Shown: positions 7,575 through 16,207 of the stretch, piece by piece
Position numbering within the stretch: position 1 is the first letter of the stretch
Layout: every line of letters starts with the position of its first letter
Assembly: GCF_020523795.1 (NCBI RefSeq)
Contig: NZ_JAJALI010000002.1
Location: 1-59,589 of the forward strand
DNA: 59,589 nucleotides
Source: Ancylobacter sp. Lp-2
GTDB taxonomy: Bacteria > Pseudomonadota > Alphaproteobacteria > Rhizobiales > Xanthobacteraceae
Reading direction: 5' to 3'
Notes under the pieces: generated by a model
The model's database searches: none
What the model saw: only the letters and a program-made list of their open reading frames with translations
What the model was told of the DNA's origin: nothing
Program-made: the position numbers and the translations under genes

Positions 7575-9612
7575 TGTCGCCCTCGTCCAATCGCCCGTCG
7601 TCGGCGGCCTGCGTCGTCTCGGTCCAACTGGCCTCATCGTACTTCTCATCGTACTCGCCGGCTGCGCGACGATCGGCAATCTCGCCGACCAGTTGCCGGT
7701 GTCGGCGTGGTGGGCTGCGCTGGTGTCGCCGGACGTCGATTCGCCGGCGCAGATGCTGGTCGCCTACAGCTTCGCGCCCCGCCTGACGGTGAGCCTGCTC
7801 GCCGGGGCGGCGCTGGGGCTCGCCGGTGCGCTGCTGCAGCAGGTGCTGCGCAACCCCATCGCCTCTCCCACCACGCTCGGCATCGAGGCCGGCGCCAATC
7901 TCGCCTTGGCAGCGGGCCTCGTCTGGGCCCCGGCGCTGATCGGCTTCGGCCGCGAATGGGTGGCGCTCGGCGGCGGCCTTCTCGCTATCGGCCTGGTGTT
8001 GCTGCTCTCCCGGCGCAGCCATTTCGCGCCGCTGGTGGTGATCCTCGCCGGCATGGTGACCAGCCTCTATAGCGGAGCGCTCGCCGCCCTTATCTCATTG
8101 TTCAATAGTCATTATCTCGCCGGCCTGTTCCTGTGGGGAGCCGGCTCGCTGAGCCAGCAGGACTGGTCGGAGCCGGCTTTCCTCGCCCCGCGCCTCGCCG
8201 TGGCCGGCCTCGCCGCTGCCCTGTTGGTGCGGCCGCTGACGTTGCTGGGTCTCGACGATGCCAGCGCCCGCAGCCTCGGCCTGTCGCTCGCCGCCGCCCG
8301 GTTTGGCGCGCTGGTTGTGGCGGTGGCGCTTACCGCCTGCGTGGTCGCGGCGGTCGGTTGCATCGGCTTCGTCGGGCTCGCCGCGCCGGCGCTGGCCCGC
8401 ATCAGCGGCGCGCGCCGGGCAGGGGGACAGATGTTCGCCTCCGCTCTCCTCGGCGCCGCGCTACTATGGGCGACCGACCAGGCGGTGCAGCTCGTCGGCG
8501 ACGTCTCCGACGAGCTGCTGCCGACCGGCGCGGCCACCGCGCTGCTCGGCGCGCCGCTGCTGCTGTGGCTGGTGCCGCGCCTGCGCCTGCCGCCGCATGC
8601 GGGCGCCGGACTGCTGCCGGCGAGCGCCGATGCCGGCCGCGCCCATCCGCATAATCGACTGGTTCTACTCGGTTTTTTTGTGATTCTTGCGGTCCTCGTC
8701 TCGGGAGGCATCGGGCCCGGCCTCGACGGTTGGTCGGTGACGTGGCCCGGCGATCCGGCATCGGTTGGGGACGCATCGGTCTGGGAGATGCGGCTGGCCC
8801 GCGCGTTCGCCGCGCTGGCGGGAGGGTCGCTGCTCGCCGTGGCCGGTTGCGTGCTGCAGCGTATGACCGGCAATCCGATGGCCAGCCCCGAAGTGCTGGG
8901 GGTGAGTGCCGGTGCCGCCTGCGGGCTCACCGTGGCGCTATTCCTGCTGGCGGATTTCGGCCGGGTCGAGCAGGCGGTCGCGGCCTCGCTCGGCGCCTTT
9001 CTCGCACTGCTCGTGCTGCTGGCGCTCGGCCGCGCCTCGCGAGGGGCGCCGGAACGGGTGATCCTAGTCGGTATCGCCGTCGGCGCGTTGCTCGATGCGC
9101 TGGTGAGCGTGCTGATGGCGAGTGGCGATCCGCGCGCGGTGCTGCTGTTCAACTGGATGACCGGCTCGACCTACGGCATGACGGCGGCAACCGCCACGGC
9201 AAGCCTCGTAGCGGCCGGGCTGGTGCTGGCCCTGCTGCCCTTGCTGGCCCGCTGGCTCGACATGCTGCCGCTCGGCGAGGCGGCGGTTCGCGCCCTCGGC
9301 GTGCCGCCGGCGCTCAGCCGGACGCTGCTGCTCGTGCTCGCGGCGGTGGCGACGGCGATGGCGACGTTGCTGATCGGCCCGCTCTCCTTCGTCGGGCTGA
9401 TGGCGCCGCATCTGGCGCGCCTCCTCGGCTTGCGCCGGCCCCTCGCGGAGCTTTACGGAGCCGCGCTGATTGGCGCGCTGATCATGGTGCTGGCTGATTT
9501 CACCGGCCGCGTGGTCGCCTTTCCCTGGCAGATGCCGGCGGGCCTCGTCGCCTCGATGATCGGCGCGCCGGTCTTCCTCTGGCTCCTGTCCCGCAAGCAG
9601 AGTGCGTCATGA
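7567..9612 (+). CDS. FhuB-like double-length ferric-siderophore permease
   Basis: Inner-membrane permease of the FecCD/BtuC family, at 681 residues about twice the usual length. It contains two tandem FecCD domains, as in FhuB of the ferric hydroxamate system. Each half has the family signature (LAGAALGLAGALLQQVLRNP and LAGGSLLAVAGCVLQRMTGNP; VGCIGFVGLAAPALARIS and IGPLSFVGLMAPHLARLLG). About 20 hydrophobic segments are visible. ATG 7567 (MADVALVQ) was chosen; it overlaps the binding-protein gene by 8 bp. No FhuC-type ATPase gene is present in the locus, so the energising subunit must come from elsewhere. Confidence 0.94.
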   Translation: MADVALVQSPVVGGLRRLGPTGLIVLLIVLAGCATIGNLADQLPVSAWWAALVSPDVDSPAQMLVAYSFAPRLTVSLLAGAALGLAGALLQQVLRNPIASPTTLGIEAGANLALAAGLVWAPALIGFGREWVALGGGLLAIGLVLLLSRRSHFAPLVVILAGMVTSLYSGALAALISLFNSHYLAGLFLWGAGSLSQQDWSEPAFLAPRLAVAGLAAALLVRPLTLLGLDDASARSLGLSLAAARFGALVVAVALTACVVAAVGCIGFVGLAAPALARISGARRAGGQMFASALLGAALLWATDQAVQLVGDVSDELLPTGAATALLGAPLLLWLVPRLRLPPHAGAGLLPASADAGRAHPHNRLVLLGFFVILAVLVSGGIGPGLDGWSVTWPGDPASVGDASVWEMRLARAFAALAGGSLLAVAGCVLQRMTGNPMASPEVLGVSAGAACGLTVALFLLADFGRVEQAVAASLGAFLALLVLLALGRASRGAPERVILVGIAVGALLDALVSVLMASGDPRAVLLFNWMTGSTYGMTAATATASLVAAGLVLALLPLLARWLDMLPLGEAAVRALGVPPALSRTLLLVLAAVATAMATLLIGPLSFVGLMAPHLARLLGLRRPLAELYGAALIGALIMVLADFTGRVVAFPWQMPAGLVASMIGAPVFLWLLSRKQSAS

Positions 9613-10460
9613 ACCCCACCTCCATTCCCGATACCGTCACCTTCGACATCGCCCCGGCGGCGGGCGGCGAACCCTGGCGCATCTTCCTCTATCGCCCGCC
9701 CGGCGAGGCGCCGGAGGGCGGCTGGCCGGTGATGTACTATCTCGACGCCAATGCGGTCGCCGGCACGGCGGCGGATATCATGCGGGTGCAGGCGGCCTGG
9801 CCGCTCGCCACCGGCCTCGACTGGGGCGTGATGGTCGGCATCGGTTATCCCGTCGAGGGGCCTTATGACGGCATCAGGCGCTCCTGGGATTTGGCGCCGC
9901 CGCCCGGCCAGGCCTACCCGCCGTTCACGCCGGACGGGCCGGAAGTGCGCACCGGCGGCGCCGATCACTTCCTTGCCTTCATCGAGGACGAGTTGAAGCC
10001 GGAGATCGCCCGTCGTGTCCCGGTCGATTCGGCCCGGCAGGCGATCCTCGGCCATTCCTTCGGCGGTCTGTTCGTGCTGCACACCCTGTTCCGCAAGCCG
10101 GAGGCGTTCTCCCGCTGGATCGCGGCTAGTCCCGCCGTGTGGTGGGAGGGGGGCGGCGTCGTGAAGGCCGCCGAGACCTTCATCGCCGAAGGCCGTGAGG
10201 CGAACGGGCGGGCGCTGCTGATCGTCGGCGAATACGAGCAGGCGCTCGCGCCGTTCCAGGTCGGGGCGGAGGACGAGGCGAAGCGTGTCGCCGCCTTCGA
10301 GGACAGCCGCATCGTCGACAATACCCGGCTGATGGCCGAGCGCCTCGCGGAGGTGAAGGGGGTCGGCGCCGACTATGTGCTGCTGCCGGGCGAGACGCAC
10401 ATGTCCGTGCTGCCCGCCAGCCTCAACCTCGGCATCCGCTTCGCCTTCGGCCGGGGATGA
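9609..10460 (+). CDS. IroE/Fes-like siderophore esterase (alpha/beta hydrolase)
   Basis: The 283-residue esterase matches the putative-esterase (IroE/Fes/BesA) group. A conserved YLDANAVAGTAAD opening, the nucleophile elbow AILGHSFGGLFVLH (Ser about 150) and a C-terminal His in PGETHMSVLPASL are visible. These enzymes cleave ester bonds of iron-loaded catecholate trilactone siderophores to release iron. No signal peptide is seen, pointing to the cytoplasm, where the imported complex would be opened. ATGA overlap with the permease gene joins it to the uptake operon. Other ester substrates are possible. Confidence 0.85.
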   Translation: MNPTSIPDTVTFDIAPAAGGEPWRIFLYRPPGEAPEGGWPVMYYLDANAVAGTAADIMRVQAAWPLATGLDWGVMVGIGYPVEGPYDGIRRSWDLAPPPGQAYPPFTPDGPEVRTGGADHFLAFIEDELKPEIARRVPVDSARQAILGHSFGGLFVLHTLFRKPEAFSRWIAASPAVWWEGGGVVKAAETFIAEGREANGRALLIVGEYEQALAPFQVGAEDEAKRVAAFEDSRIVDNTRLMAERLAEVKGVGADYVLLPGETHMSVLPASLNLGIRFAFGRG

Positions 10461-10472
10461 TGTGCGGGGGGA

Positions 10473-10501
10473 CGGGGCGGCCCGGAACGCGTGCCGCCCC
10501 G
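10473..10501. terminator. Hairpin between convergent esterase and aapM-like genes
   Basis: CGGGGCGGC (10473-10481) pairs with its complement at 10493-10501 across an 11-nt loop. It lies in the 54-bp gap between two convergent genes. There is no T-run, so termination would be weak or Rho-assisted. Confidence 0.4.
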
Positions 10502-10514
10502 ACGACCGCTCGGC

Positions 10515-11702
10515 TCAATGGCTGGCGCTGCGGATGCGGCGCTCGATCCGCAGGCTGAGCAGCGACATGGCATAGCAGCAGATGAAGAAGACCAGCGCGG
10601 CGAAGGCGTAGCCCTCCCGGCCGAGGCCGAGCCAGTTCGGGTCCTTGATCGACTGGCCGACCACGCCGAGCAGATCGAACAGGCCGATGATCGACACCAG
10701 CGTGGTGTCCTTGAACAGGTCGATCACCGTGTTGACGATGCCGGGCACCACCAGCCGGAACGCCTGCGGCAGCACGATTAGCCGGTGCGCGCCCCAGAAG
10801 CCGAGGCCGATCGCCGCCGCCGCCTCGTACTGGCCCTTGGGGATGCCCTGCAGGCCGGCGCGGATGATCTCGGCGAAATAGGCGGCGACGAACAGCGACA
10901 GGCCGATGATCGCCCGCACCAGCCGGTCGAAGGTGACGCCCTCCGGCAGGAACATCGGCAGCATCACCATCGCCATGAACAGCACGGTGAGCAGCGGCAC
11001 GCCGCGCAGCACCTCGATGAAGGCGGTGCAACTCCAACGGATCACCGACAGCTGCGAGCGCCGGCCCATGGCGAGCACGACGCCGAGCGGCAAGGCCAGC
11101 ACCACCGTGGCGAAGGTGAGGATGATGTTGAGCGACAGTCCGCCCCACTGGTCGGTCGGCACGAAGGGCAGGCCGAACACGCCGCCGATCAGCAGCACGG
11201 TGGCGATGGCCGGGCACAGCGTGACCAGAAGCAGCACCGACAGCGCCCGGTGCGGATTGCGCGACCACAGCGACAGCGCCGCGAAGCCGGCGAGGAGCGC
11301 CAGTGCGATGTCGACCCGCCAGCGCTCGGCCGGCGTGTAGCGGCCATAGGCGAACTGTTCCAGCCGGTCGGCGATGAAGGCCCAGCAGGCCCCAGCGCCG
11401 CAGACGCTGCGATTGGAGCCGTCGAAAACGGCGTCGAGAAACGCCCAACGGAACAAAGGCGGCAAAGCGAAGCCGAGCAGCAGCAAGGTGAGCACGCTGA
11501 GCGTGCCCATCAGCGGCGATGAGAACAGATTGGTGCGCAGCCAGCGGCGCGTCCTCGCTGTGGCGGTCGCGCGGCGCTTGGCTACTGCGCTCGCCTCTCT
11601 GTTCGCGGCCGCATTGGAAGTGATCGCGCCGTTCAGGGGCGCATCGACGAGGGGCGAACTCTCGATCGTGCTGGTGCCGGCGACAGCGATCTTCTCGGTC
11701 AT
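10515..11702 (-). CDS. aapM: General amino-acid ABC transporter permease, AapM-like
   Basis: Inner-membrane permease of a broad-range amino-acid importer. The 395 residues have a long polar N-terminus, a large hydrophobic N-terminal region, and the HisMQ-family permease core with LGVVLAMGRRS, CTAFIEVLRGVPLLTVLFMAMVMLP and the coupling EAA loop (QYEAAAAIGLGFWGAHRLIVLPQAFR). This architecture is characteristic of AapM, longer than ordinary HisM proteins. It follows aapQ with a 3-bp gap. AapP (ATPase) would normally come next, but the operon ends here against the convergent siderophore esterase. Confidence 0.9.
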   Translation of the reverse strand: MTEKIAVAGTSTIESSPLVDAPLNGAITSNAAANREASAVAKRRATATARTRRWLRTNLFSSPLMGTLSVLTLLLLGFALPPLFRWAFLDAVFDGSNRSVCGAGACWAFIADRLEQFAYGRYTPAERWRVDIALALLAGFAALSLWSRNPHRALSVLLLVTLCPAIATVLLIGGVFGLPFVPTDQWGGLSLNIILTFATVVLALPLGVVLAMGRRSQLSVIRWSCTAFIEVLRGVPLLTVLFMAMVMLPMFLPEGVTFDRLVRAIIGLSLFVAAYFAEIIRAGLQGIPKGQYEAAAAIGLGFWGAHRLIVLPQAFRLVVPGIVNTVIDLFKDTTLVSIIGLFDLLGVVGQSIKDPNWLGLGREGYAFAALVFFICCYAMSLLSLRIERRIRSASH

Positions 11703-11705
11703 GGC

Positions 11706-12854
11706 TCAGCGCTCCTTCAGCGCGACGCGCTCGTTCAGCTGCGCGAGAGCGGCGGAGGCGGCGAGGTTGATGATCAGGAACACGCCCATCACGATCACCA
11801 TCACCTCGATGGCGCGGCCGGACTGGTTGAGCACCGTGCCGGCGAAGATCTGCACGATCTCGGGATAGGCGATGGCGGCGCCGAGCGAGGAGCTCTTGAT
11901 CAGGTTGAGATATTGGTTGGTCAGCTGCGGGATCATCAGCCGCAGTGCCTGTGGCAGCACCACCAGGCGCAGCGTCAGCCAGGAGCTCAGCCCGAGGCTG
12001 TTCGCCGCCTCGACCTGTCCCTTGCCGATGGCTTCCACCGAGGCCCGCACGATCTCGGCGACGAAGGCGGCGGTGTAGAGCGACAGGCCCGCCCAAAGCG
12101 CCACCAGCTCCGGCGGCAGCACCATGCCGCCGGCAAAGTTGAAGCCCTTCAGAGCCGGCAGGCTCCAGCCCTTCAGGCTGAAGGCAAGGGCGATGAGCAG
12201 CACCGGCGGGACCAGCCAGAGCAGGCTGCTCCGGCGCGGGTGCAACGGAAGGTAGCGGCGGGCCAGAGGTGCCAGCGCGAGGCTGAGAAAGAAGGTAATG
12301 AGGAGCAGGCTGCTCCACGAACCGCCGATCGGCGCCGGCAGGAACAGGCCGCGAATGTTGAGAAAGGCGACGTCGCCGAAGGACAGGCTCTGGCGGGCTT
12401 GCGGCAACACTTGCAGCACGCCGACATACCAGAACACGATCTGCAGCAGCTGCGGCGTGTTGCGCACCAGCTCGACGATGGCGCCGGAAACGGTGGACAG
12501 CAGCCAGTTCTGCGAAAGCCGCATCACCCCGAGCCCGAGGCCGACGACGGTGGAGGTGACGACGCCCATGGCCGAGACCAGCAGCGTGTTGGCGAAGGCG
12601 GTCACCAGCGCCATGAAATAGGTATCGGTCGGGCCGAAGGACAGGATCTGGAACGGCATGCTGAAGCCGGCCGGGCTTCCGAGGAAGCCGAAGTCGAGCT
12701 GCATGCTGCGGCGGGCGAGATTGCTGGCGGCGTTCTGCGCGAACCAGGCGATGACGAGCCCCCCGATAAGGAGAGCCACGCCCTGCATCAGCAGGGCGTG
12801 GGAGGCTTTCATCGGCCAGAGCGAAGAGCCGCCCTTACGCGACTTTCCGGCCAT
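11706..12854 (-). CDS. aapQ: General amino-acid ABC transporter permease, AapQ-like
   Basis: Partner permease to AapM. The 382 residues include the AapQ hallmark of a long periplasmic insertion after the first span (SNLARRSMQLDFGFLGSPAGF), then LGLGVMRLSQNWLL, AIVELVRNTPQLLQIVFWYVG and the EAA loop (QVEAANSLGLSSWLTLRLVVLPQALRLMIPQL). The gene lies between aapJ (9 bp upstream) and aapM (3 bp downstream), so the three are co-transcribed. Confidence 0.9.
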   Translation of the reverse strand: MAGKSRKGGSSLWPMKASHALLMQGVALLIGGLVIAWFAQNAASNLARRSMQLDFGFLGSPAGFSMPFQILSFGPTDTYFMALVTAFANTLLVSAMGVVTSTVVGLGLGVMRLSQNWLLSTVSGAIVELVRNTPQLLQIVFWYVGVLQVLPQARQSLSFGDVAFLNIRGLFLPAPIGGSWSSLLLITFFLSLALAPLARRYLPLHPRRSSLLWLVPPVLLIALAFSLKGWSLPALKGFNFAGGMVLPPELVALWAGLSLYTAAFVAEIVRASVEAIGKGQVEAANSLGLSSWLTLRLVVLPQALRLMIPQLTNQYLNLIKSSSLGAAIAYPEIVQIFAGTVLNQSGRAIEVMVIVMGVFLIINLAASAALAQLNERVALKER

Positions 12855-12863
12855 GCGCGGATC

Positions 12864-13910
12864 TCAACGGAACGGCAGCGGGTAGTGCAGGCCGCCCTGG
12901 TTCCAGAGATTGTTGATGCCGCGCGGCAGGCCGAGCGCCTTGGGGCCGAAATAGGCGTCGTAGATCTGGCCGTAATTGCCGACCGACTTGATCGCCCGAT
13001 AGAACGCCTCGTTGTCGAGGCCGAGCTTTTTGCCGAAATCGCCTTCAAGGCCGAGCAGGCGGCGCACGAAGGGATCGCTCGAGCTCTTCTTCTCGTCGAC
13101 ATTCTCCTTGGTGATGCCGAATTCCTCGGCGGTCTTCAGGCCGGCATCGACCCAGAAGACGATGTCCGACCAGCGATAATCGCCGTCGCGGGTGTGGAGG
13201 CCGAGCGGTTCCTTGGAGATCACGTCCGGCAGGATCACCCAATCGTCCGGCACCTTCATGGTCGAGCGGGCGGCGGCGAGCGAGCCGGTATCGTCGGAAT
13301 AGCCGTCGCAGCGTCCGCTCTCGGCGGCGGCGAAGGCTTCCTCGGACTTCTCGAACAGCAGCGAGTTGATGGTGGTGCCCTTGGAGCGGGCGAAGTCGGC
13401 GATGTTGAGCTCCAGTGTCGCGCCGGTGAGCATGCACATGGTGGCGCCGTTGAGCTCGGCCGCCGAGTTCACGCCGAGGCTCTTGCGCACCATGAAGCCC
13501 TGGCCGGCATAGAAGTTCACCGCCACCTCGGTGAGGCCGAGATCGATGTCGCGGGCGAAGGTGAGGGTAGAATCGCGCACCAGCACGTCGATTTCGCCGG
13601 ATTGCAGCACGGTGAAGCGTACCTTGGCGGTGGTGCCGACATATTTCACCTTGGCCGGATCACCCAGCACCGCCGCTGCCAGCGCCTTGCAATAGTCGAC
13701 GTCGAAGCCTTTCCAGACGCCGCTGGCGTCCTGGAAGGCAAAGCCGGGAATGCCGGCATCGACGCCGCAATTCAGCTCGCCGCGCTTCTTGATCGCCTCG
13801 ACGGTGGGGCCGGGGGCCGGGATGCTCTGGGCCATCGCGGAGGCGCTGACCAGAACGCTGCCGGCGAATAATGCCAGGGTCTTGAGAAGAGTACGGCGGG
13901 CTTTCGTCAC
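12864..13910 (-). CDS. aapJ: Amino-acid ABC transporter substrate-binding protein, AapJ-like
   Basis: Periplasmic binding component. The 348 residues begin at GTG 13910 (VTKARRTLLKTLALFAGS), preceded by AGAGGA, with a signal peptide ending at ASAMA. The mature part shows GVDAGIPGFAFQDASGVWKG, FDVDYCKALAAAVLGDP, VRDSTLTFARDIDLG and RGINNLWNQGGLHYPLPFR, the C-terminal signature of AapJ/BztA proteins. The upstream frame has no homology-like content and is not coding. A transaminase gene lies 97 bp upstream on the same strand, so its product may act on the imported substrate. AapJ proteins usually bind many L-amino acids. Confidence 0.92.
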   Translation of the reverse strand: MTKARRTLLKTLALFAGSVLVSASAMAQSIPAPGPTVEAIKKRGELNCGVDAGIPGFAFQDASGVWKGFDVDYCKALAAAVLGDPAKVKYVGTTAKVRFTVLQSGEIDVLVRDSTLTFARDIDLGLTEVAVNFYAGQGFMVRKSLGVNSAAELNGATMCMLTGATLELNIADFARSKGTTINSLLFEKSEEAFAAAESGRCDGYSDDTGSLAAARSTMKVPDDWVILPDVISKEPLGLHTRDGDYRWSDIVFWVDAGLKTAEEFGITKENVDEKKSSSDPFVRRLLGLEGDFGKKLGLDNEAFYRAIKSVGNYGQIYDAYFGPKALGLPRGINNLWNQGGLHYPLPFR

Positions 13911-14007
13911 GGCGACAATCCTCTGGAAGGTTGGAAAGGTCTTGTTTCTTGGGAAGGTTCCTTGAAAGGCGTTCTTGAGGGCGTGGTTCCGGCTCGGTGC
14001 CGGGAGA

Positions 14008-14949
14008 TCAGACCGTGGTGTAATCGACCGGCTCGCCGTGCCAGCCGGCCTTGCGCTTCTCCCAATAGGTCTCGCGCAGCTTCTGGGTGAGCGGGCCGGG
14101 ACGGTCGTTGTTGAGGATGCGCCCGTCGAGCCGGCTGACGCCGATCGGGCCGCCGGCGGTGGAGGACACCAGGATCTCGTCGGCGTCGCGCAGTTCCTCG
14201 AGGCTGACGTCGCGCACCTCGCAGGGCAGGCCGAGTTCGGCACAGAGTTCGATCACCGACATCCGAGTGATGCCGCCGAGCACGTTGCGGTCGGGCGTAG
14301 CGACCACGCCGTTGGTGATGCAGAAAACGTTGTAGCCCGGCCCCTCGGTGACGTTGCCGGCGGCGTCGAGCAGGATCGGGTTGTCGGCGCCCTGCGCATC
14401 CGCCTCGAACAGCGCCGCGGTCATGTCGGCCCAGTGGAAGTTCTTCGCCCGGGCATTGACCGAGGCCTCGGGAATGCGCGGCGTCGAGGCGATGACCATG
14501 TGGGCACCGCGCTCGATGATCTCCGGCTTCATCAGCCAGATGAACGGGATGGCATAGGCGATGAGATAGGGGCGGGCGTTCTTCGGGTGATATTGCGTGC
14601 CCGGCGCCGGGCGCCCGCGCACGCAGTCCATCGCCACATAGGCTTCGCGCAGGCCGGCGAGGGCCACCAGCTTGTGCAGGATAGCGCGGATCTCGTCGTC
14701 GCTCTCGGTCGGGATGAGGTGCGAGAACTCCATCGAGGCGCGGAAGCGCTTCAGATGGTCGTCGAGGCGGAAGAACGTCCCGTCCCAGACGCTCACCACG
14801 TCATAGACCACGTCCGAGCGGCGATAGCCCCAGTCGGTGACTGGGATGCGCGCCTCGCTCAGCGGCATGAACGCGCCATCCATATAGGCGGCGCCGGCGG
14901 CGAAGGCGGAGGTGTCGGAGACCGTCGGGGACTGGATCGGGAGGTTCAT
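14008..14949 (-). CDS. Class IV (fold type IV) PLP aminotransferase, (R)-amine transaminase-like
   Basis: PLP enzyme of the branched-chain/D-amino-acid aminotransferase fold. The 313 residues contain an N-terminal block (YMDGAFMPLSEARIPVTDWG, then SDVVYDVVSVWDGTFFRLDDH), catalytic Lys about 169 (ARAKNFHWADMTAALFEA), PLP-contacting Glu about 202 (VTEGPGYNVF) and the ADEILVSSTAGGPIGVSRLDG segment. From memory, the VWDGxFFRLDDH and KNxxWxDxTAAxFEA blocks resemble known (R)-selective amine transaminases more closely than IlvE or D-alanine transaminase; activity is inferred. It is transcribed away from the GntR regulator, with TGTGATCACA sites at 15066 and 15213 between them, and lies upstream of aapJQM. 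Confidence 0.88.
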   Translation of the reverse strand: MNLPIQSPTVSDTSAFAAGAAYMDGAFMPLSEARIPVTDWGYRRSDVVYDVVSVWDGTFFRLDDHLKRFRASMEFSHLIPTESDDEIRAILHKLVALAGLREAYVAMDCVRGRPAPGTQYHPKNARPYLIAYAIPFIWLMKPEIIERGAHMVIASTPRIPEASVNARAKNFHWADMTAALFEADAQGADNPILLDAAGNVTEGPGYNVFCITNGVVATPDRNVLGGITRMSVIELCAELGLPCEVRDVSLEELRDADEILVSSTAGGPIGVSRLDGRILNNDRPGPLTQKLRETYWEKRKAGWHGEPVDYTTV

Positions 14950-15065
14950 GTCGCGGTCCGTTTCGCACGAGGGTTGACGTCGCCGGCCCGGACGCCACGC
15001 GACATCGCGGGCGCCGTTGCCCGGCGGCAGCAGCGGAAAATGCGGGAGCTTTGGCGCAATCCCTA

Positions 15066-15075
15066 TGTGATCACA
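15066..15075. promoter_or_regulatory. TGTGATCACA operator candidate 1
   Basis: Perfect 10-bp palindrome about 117 bases upstream of the class IV transaminase start. The same sequence recurs at 15213, 16044 (one mismatch) and 16179, all next to genes of this locus. It probably binds the adjacent GntR-family regulator. Confidence 0.6.
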
Positions 15076-15212
15076 GGGGCAGCGAGGGAAACTATAGGGC
15101 TGCTCAAAACGGTGTCAATTACTGCGTATGACCATAAAATATGCGATTAAGGATGCAAAGCTGAGCATGCATCTCTCTGGTTGTGTGCGGAGTAGGGCGG
15201 TGAGGCGTCTTG

Positions 15213-15222
15213 TGTGATCACA
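15213..15222. promoter_or_regulatory. TGTGATCACA operator candidate 2
   Basis: Perfect copy of the palindrome 58 bases upstream of the chosen GntR start at 15280, placed for autoregulation. Confidence 0.6.
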
Positions 15223-15279
15223 TTCGGCCCGCGACATCGGGCCGGCCATTCCGGCAGCAAAATCCGTGATATAGCGGCA

Positions 15280-16032
15280 ATGGCCGATGATGCGGCTGCC
15301 GAGATGGTCGGGGAGTGGGCAATGGTGGATCTGGAGGCGAGCAGGGCGGGGCACACTCTCTCCGGGCAGATCGCCGACGCTCTGCGTCACCGGTTGCTGA
15401 TGGGCGAGTTTCTGCCGGGTGCGAAGCTGTCGCTGCGTTCGCTGGCGGCCAGCTACGGCACCAGCATGCAGCCGGTGCGCGATGCGTTCTCGTCTCTCGT
15501 TGCCGAGGATGCGCTGGAGATCACGCCGACGCGGGTGATCCAGGTTCCCGAACTCAGCCGTCAGAACTGCGATGACATCTTCCGCATGCGTGCGCTCATC
15601 GAGGGCGACGCTGCGGCGCTGTTCGTGCGGCGCGCGAGCGAACAGGAGTTCGCCGATTTGCAGGCGCTGTCGGAGGCCGTGCGGCCGGCGCAACTCGGCA
15701 TGGCCTTCACCGACCACATGCGGGCGCACATAAGGGGCTTCAACGACTGGTCGTTCTTCGTTGGCGACCGTTGTGGCTCGCCGTTGATGATGACGCTGAT
15801 CCATCGTCTGCGGGTACGAATGGCGCCGGCGGTGGCGCTCGCGCTGTGCCGCGATGCCGATGAGGACTACTCCTTCCTCGAATTCTCCACCCACATCATG
15901 ATGGAAATGGCCTGGGCGGCGCGCTCGCGTGATGGCGAGCGGATGCGCGACCTGCGCCGGTCCGACATCCTCACCTACCAGCGCTATCTCTACCGGCGCC
16001 TCGGCTGGTCGCTTGAAGGTGCGTCGCTCTAG
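15280..16032 (+). CDS. GntR-family (FadR/FCD subgroup) transcriptional regulator
   Basis: Predicted repressor. An N-terminal winged helix (TLSGQIADALRHRLLMGEFLPG, LSLRSLAASYGTSMQPVRDAF) precedes an all-helical FCD ligand-binding domain (DDIFRMRALIEGDAAALFVRRA, ending in metal/ligand His residues near EFSTHIMMEMAWAA). About 250 residues from ATG 15280 (MADDAA); ATG 15214 and ATG 15304 are alternatives. It lies between the class IV transaminase (divergent) and the class III transaminase (downstream, same strand), and four copies of a short palindrome surround these genes. It therefore probably senses an amine, amino acid or derived acid. Confidence 0.9.
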   Translation: MADDAAAEMVGEWAMVDLEASRAGHTLSGQIADALRHRLLMGEFLPGAKLSLRSLAASYGTSMQPVRDAFSSLVAEDALEITPTRVIQVPELSRQNCDDIFRMRALIEGDAAALFVRRASEQEFADLQALSEAVRPAQLGMAFTDHMRAHIRGFNDWSFFVGDRCGSPLMMTLIHRLRVRMAPAVALALCRDADEDYSFLEFSTHIMMEMAWAARSRDGERMRDLRRSDILTYQRYLYRRLGWSLEGASL

Positions 16033-16043
16033 TCGGGGTCATT

Positions 16044-16053
16044 CGTGATCACA
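16044..16053. promoter_or_regulatory. TGTGATCACA-like operator candidate 3
   Basis: CGTGATCACA, one mismatch from the repeated palindrome, 12 bases after the GntR stop and 155 bases before the class III transaminase start. With the perfect copy at 16179 it could allow looping or co-operative binding. Confidence 0.5.
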
Positions 16054-16178
16054 GGCGCGCGCCGGGCGCTATGGTGTGGCGCGCGAGTGGCGTCTCGGTG
16101 CGTTTCTATTCTTTCGAATACTCGCGACGACATTCCCGCTTGACCACCGTCGCGCTGCGCCCTTAGCCTTGCGCCATC

Positions 16179-16188
16179 TGTGATCACA
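16179..16188. promoter_or_regulatory. TGTGATCACA operator candidate 4
   Basis: Perfect palindrome 20 bases upstream of the class III transaminase ATG. It overlaps where the transcription start or leader would be, an ideal position for repression. Confidence 0.6.
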
Positions 16189-16207
16189 CAAAGCGAGAGG
16201 CGCGACG

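Larger units (their letters stand above)
14950..15279. promoter_or_regulatory. Divergent control region of class IV transaminase and GntR regulator
   Basis: A 330-base gap with no gene. It holds two perfect TGTGATCACA palindromes (15066-15075 and 15213-15222), an AT-richer stretch around 15090-15150 suited to promoters on both strands, and the leader of the GntR gene. The palindromes are the likely operators. Confidence 0.6.

Noticed and set aside
11913..13871. 652-codon open frame on the plus strand
   Set aside because: Antisense to aapQ and aapJ; low-complexity Arg/Gln/His content.
13911..14243. N-terminal extension of the aapJ frame
   Set aside because: Overlaps the class IV transaminase 3' end, lacks homology-like sequence and precedes a clear signal peptide.
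15066..16188. TGTGATCACA copies as CRP/FNR sites
   Set aside because: CRP needs TGTGA-N6-TCACA and FNR needs TTGAT-N4-ATCAA; here the half-sites abut directly, which fits a small GntR palindrome better.
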